Shown piece after piece: positions 5,627-5,698 of a stretch of DNA of 5,698 nt (its first letter is position 1; each line of letters opens with the position of its first letter). The DNA is from DAOVGU01 sp030637775 [NCBI: bacterium] (GTDB lineage: Bacteria > Ratteibacteria > UBA8468), in contig DAOWFY010000134.1 in the NCBI GenBank assembly GCA_030637775.1, forward strand, positions 1 through 5,698, given 5' to 3'. The position numbers and the translations under genes were made by a program. Below the pieces are notes generated by a model. That model did not search any database. It was given only the letters and a program-made list of their open reading frames with translations, and was not told the origin of the DNA.

Positions 5627-5698
5627 CTAAAGTTTGTTCGCTCGGGCTTTCTTATTCCTCGGCACTATCGTGCTCTGGGAGCATAACCGCCAACTCGC
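5627..5698. other. Unassigned GC-richer tail after gspJ, possible repeat
   Basis: This stretch has more G+C (37 of the last 68 bases) than the AT-rich genes before it. It contains back-to-back small hairpins: GCAC-TATC-GTGC at 5662-5673 and TGCTC-TGG-GAGCA at 5671-5683. An ATG at 5623, overlapping the gspJ stop and directly preceded by AAGGAG, opens a frame to the window end. Its translation (MTKVCSLGLSYSS...) does not look like the hydrophobic GspK N-terminus expected here. It may be the start of another inserted repeat that interrupts the gspJ-gspK junction, or a gene I cannot recognise from this little sequence. Confidence 0.3.

Noticed and set aside
5627-5698. tRNA or other known structured RNA in the tail
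   Set aside because: The small hairpins do not form a cloverleaf and no conserved tRNA T-loop or acceptor pairing is visible.

Overview
The window carries a single plus-strand gene cluster for a type II secretion system (T2SS). In order it holds the assembly ATPase gspE (5' end outside the window), the inner-membrane platform gene gspF, the major pseudopilin gspG, the minor pseudopilin gspH, a signal-peptide-bearing protein of unknown function, and the minor pseudopilins gspI and gspJ. The GspG C-terminal Asp/Gly loop, the GspE tetracysteine motif and the E-F-G-H-I-J order favour a T2SS over a type IV pilus. A T2SS and a signal peptide imply a diderm bacterium. Base composition is moderately AT-rich. 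I cannot name the taxon from sequence; an uncultured deep-branching diderm lineage is a guess only.

Layout: gspE runs from before base 1 to 1632. A near-perfect 71-nt palindrome (1633-1703) fills the gspE-gspF junction. gspF (best start 1711) overlaps gspG by the ATGA at 2922-2925. A second, unrelated palindrome of about 70 nt (2945-3014) lies inside the coding region for the gspG leader peptide and is read through in frame. gspH overlaps the end of gspG. The unknown secreted protein (3941-4672) starts 4 nt after gspH and overlaps gspI by 11 nt. gspI and gspJ are separated by 77 nt that contain a nested imperfect palindrome. After gspJ, the last ~70 nt are richer in GC and do not resemble the gspK that would be expected there.

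How the genes work together: GspE hydrolyses ATP on the cytoplasmic face and drives GspF. GspF adds GspG subunits to a periplasmic pseudopilus whose tip is made of the minor pseudopilins I, J and H (K not seen). All four pseudopilins have a prepilin peptidase site (G before F) and Glu at +5. Mostly overlapping or nearly abutting genes suggest one operon with translational coupling.

The most interesting points are the palindromic insertions at gene junctions of an essential-looking operon and the uncharacterised exported protein. One palindrome appears to separate the gspF ribosome binding site from its start; the other lengthens the GspG leader to 34 residues. The unknown protein has a His/Cys-rich segment and sits among the pseudopilin genes.
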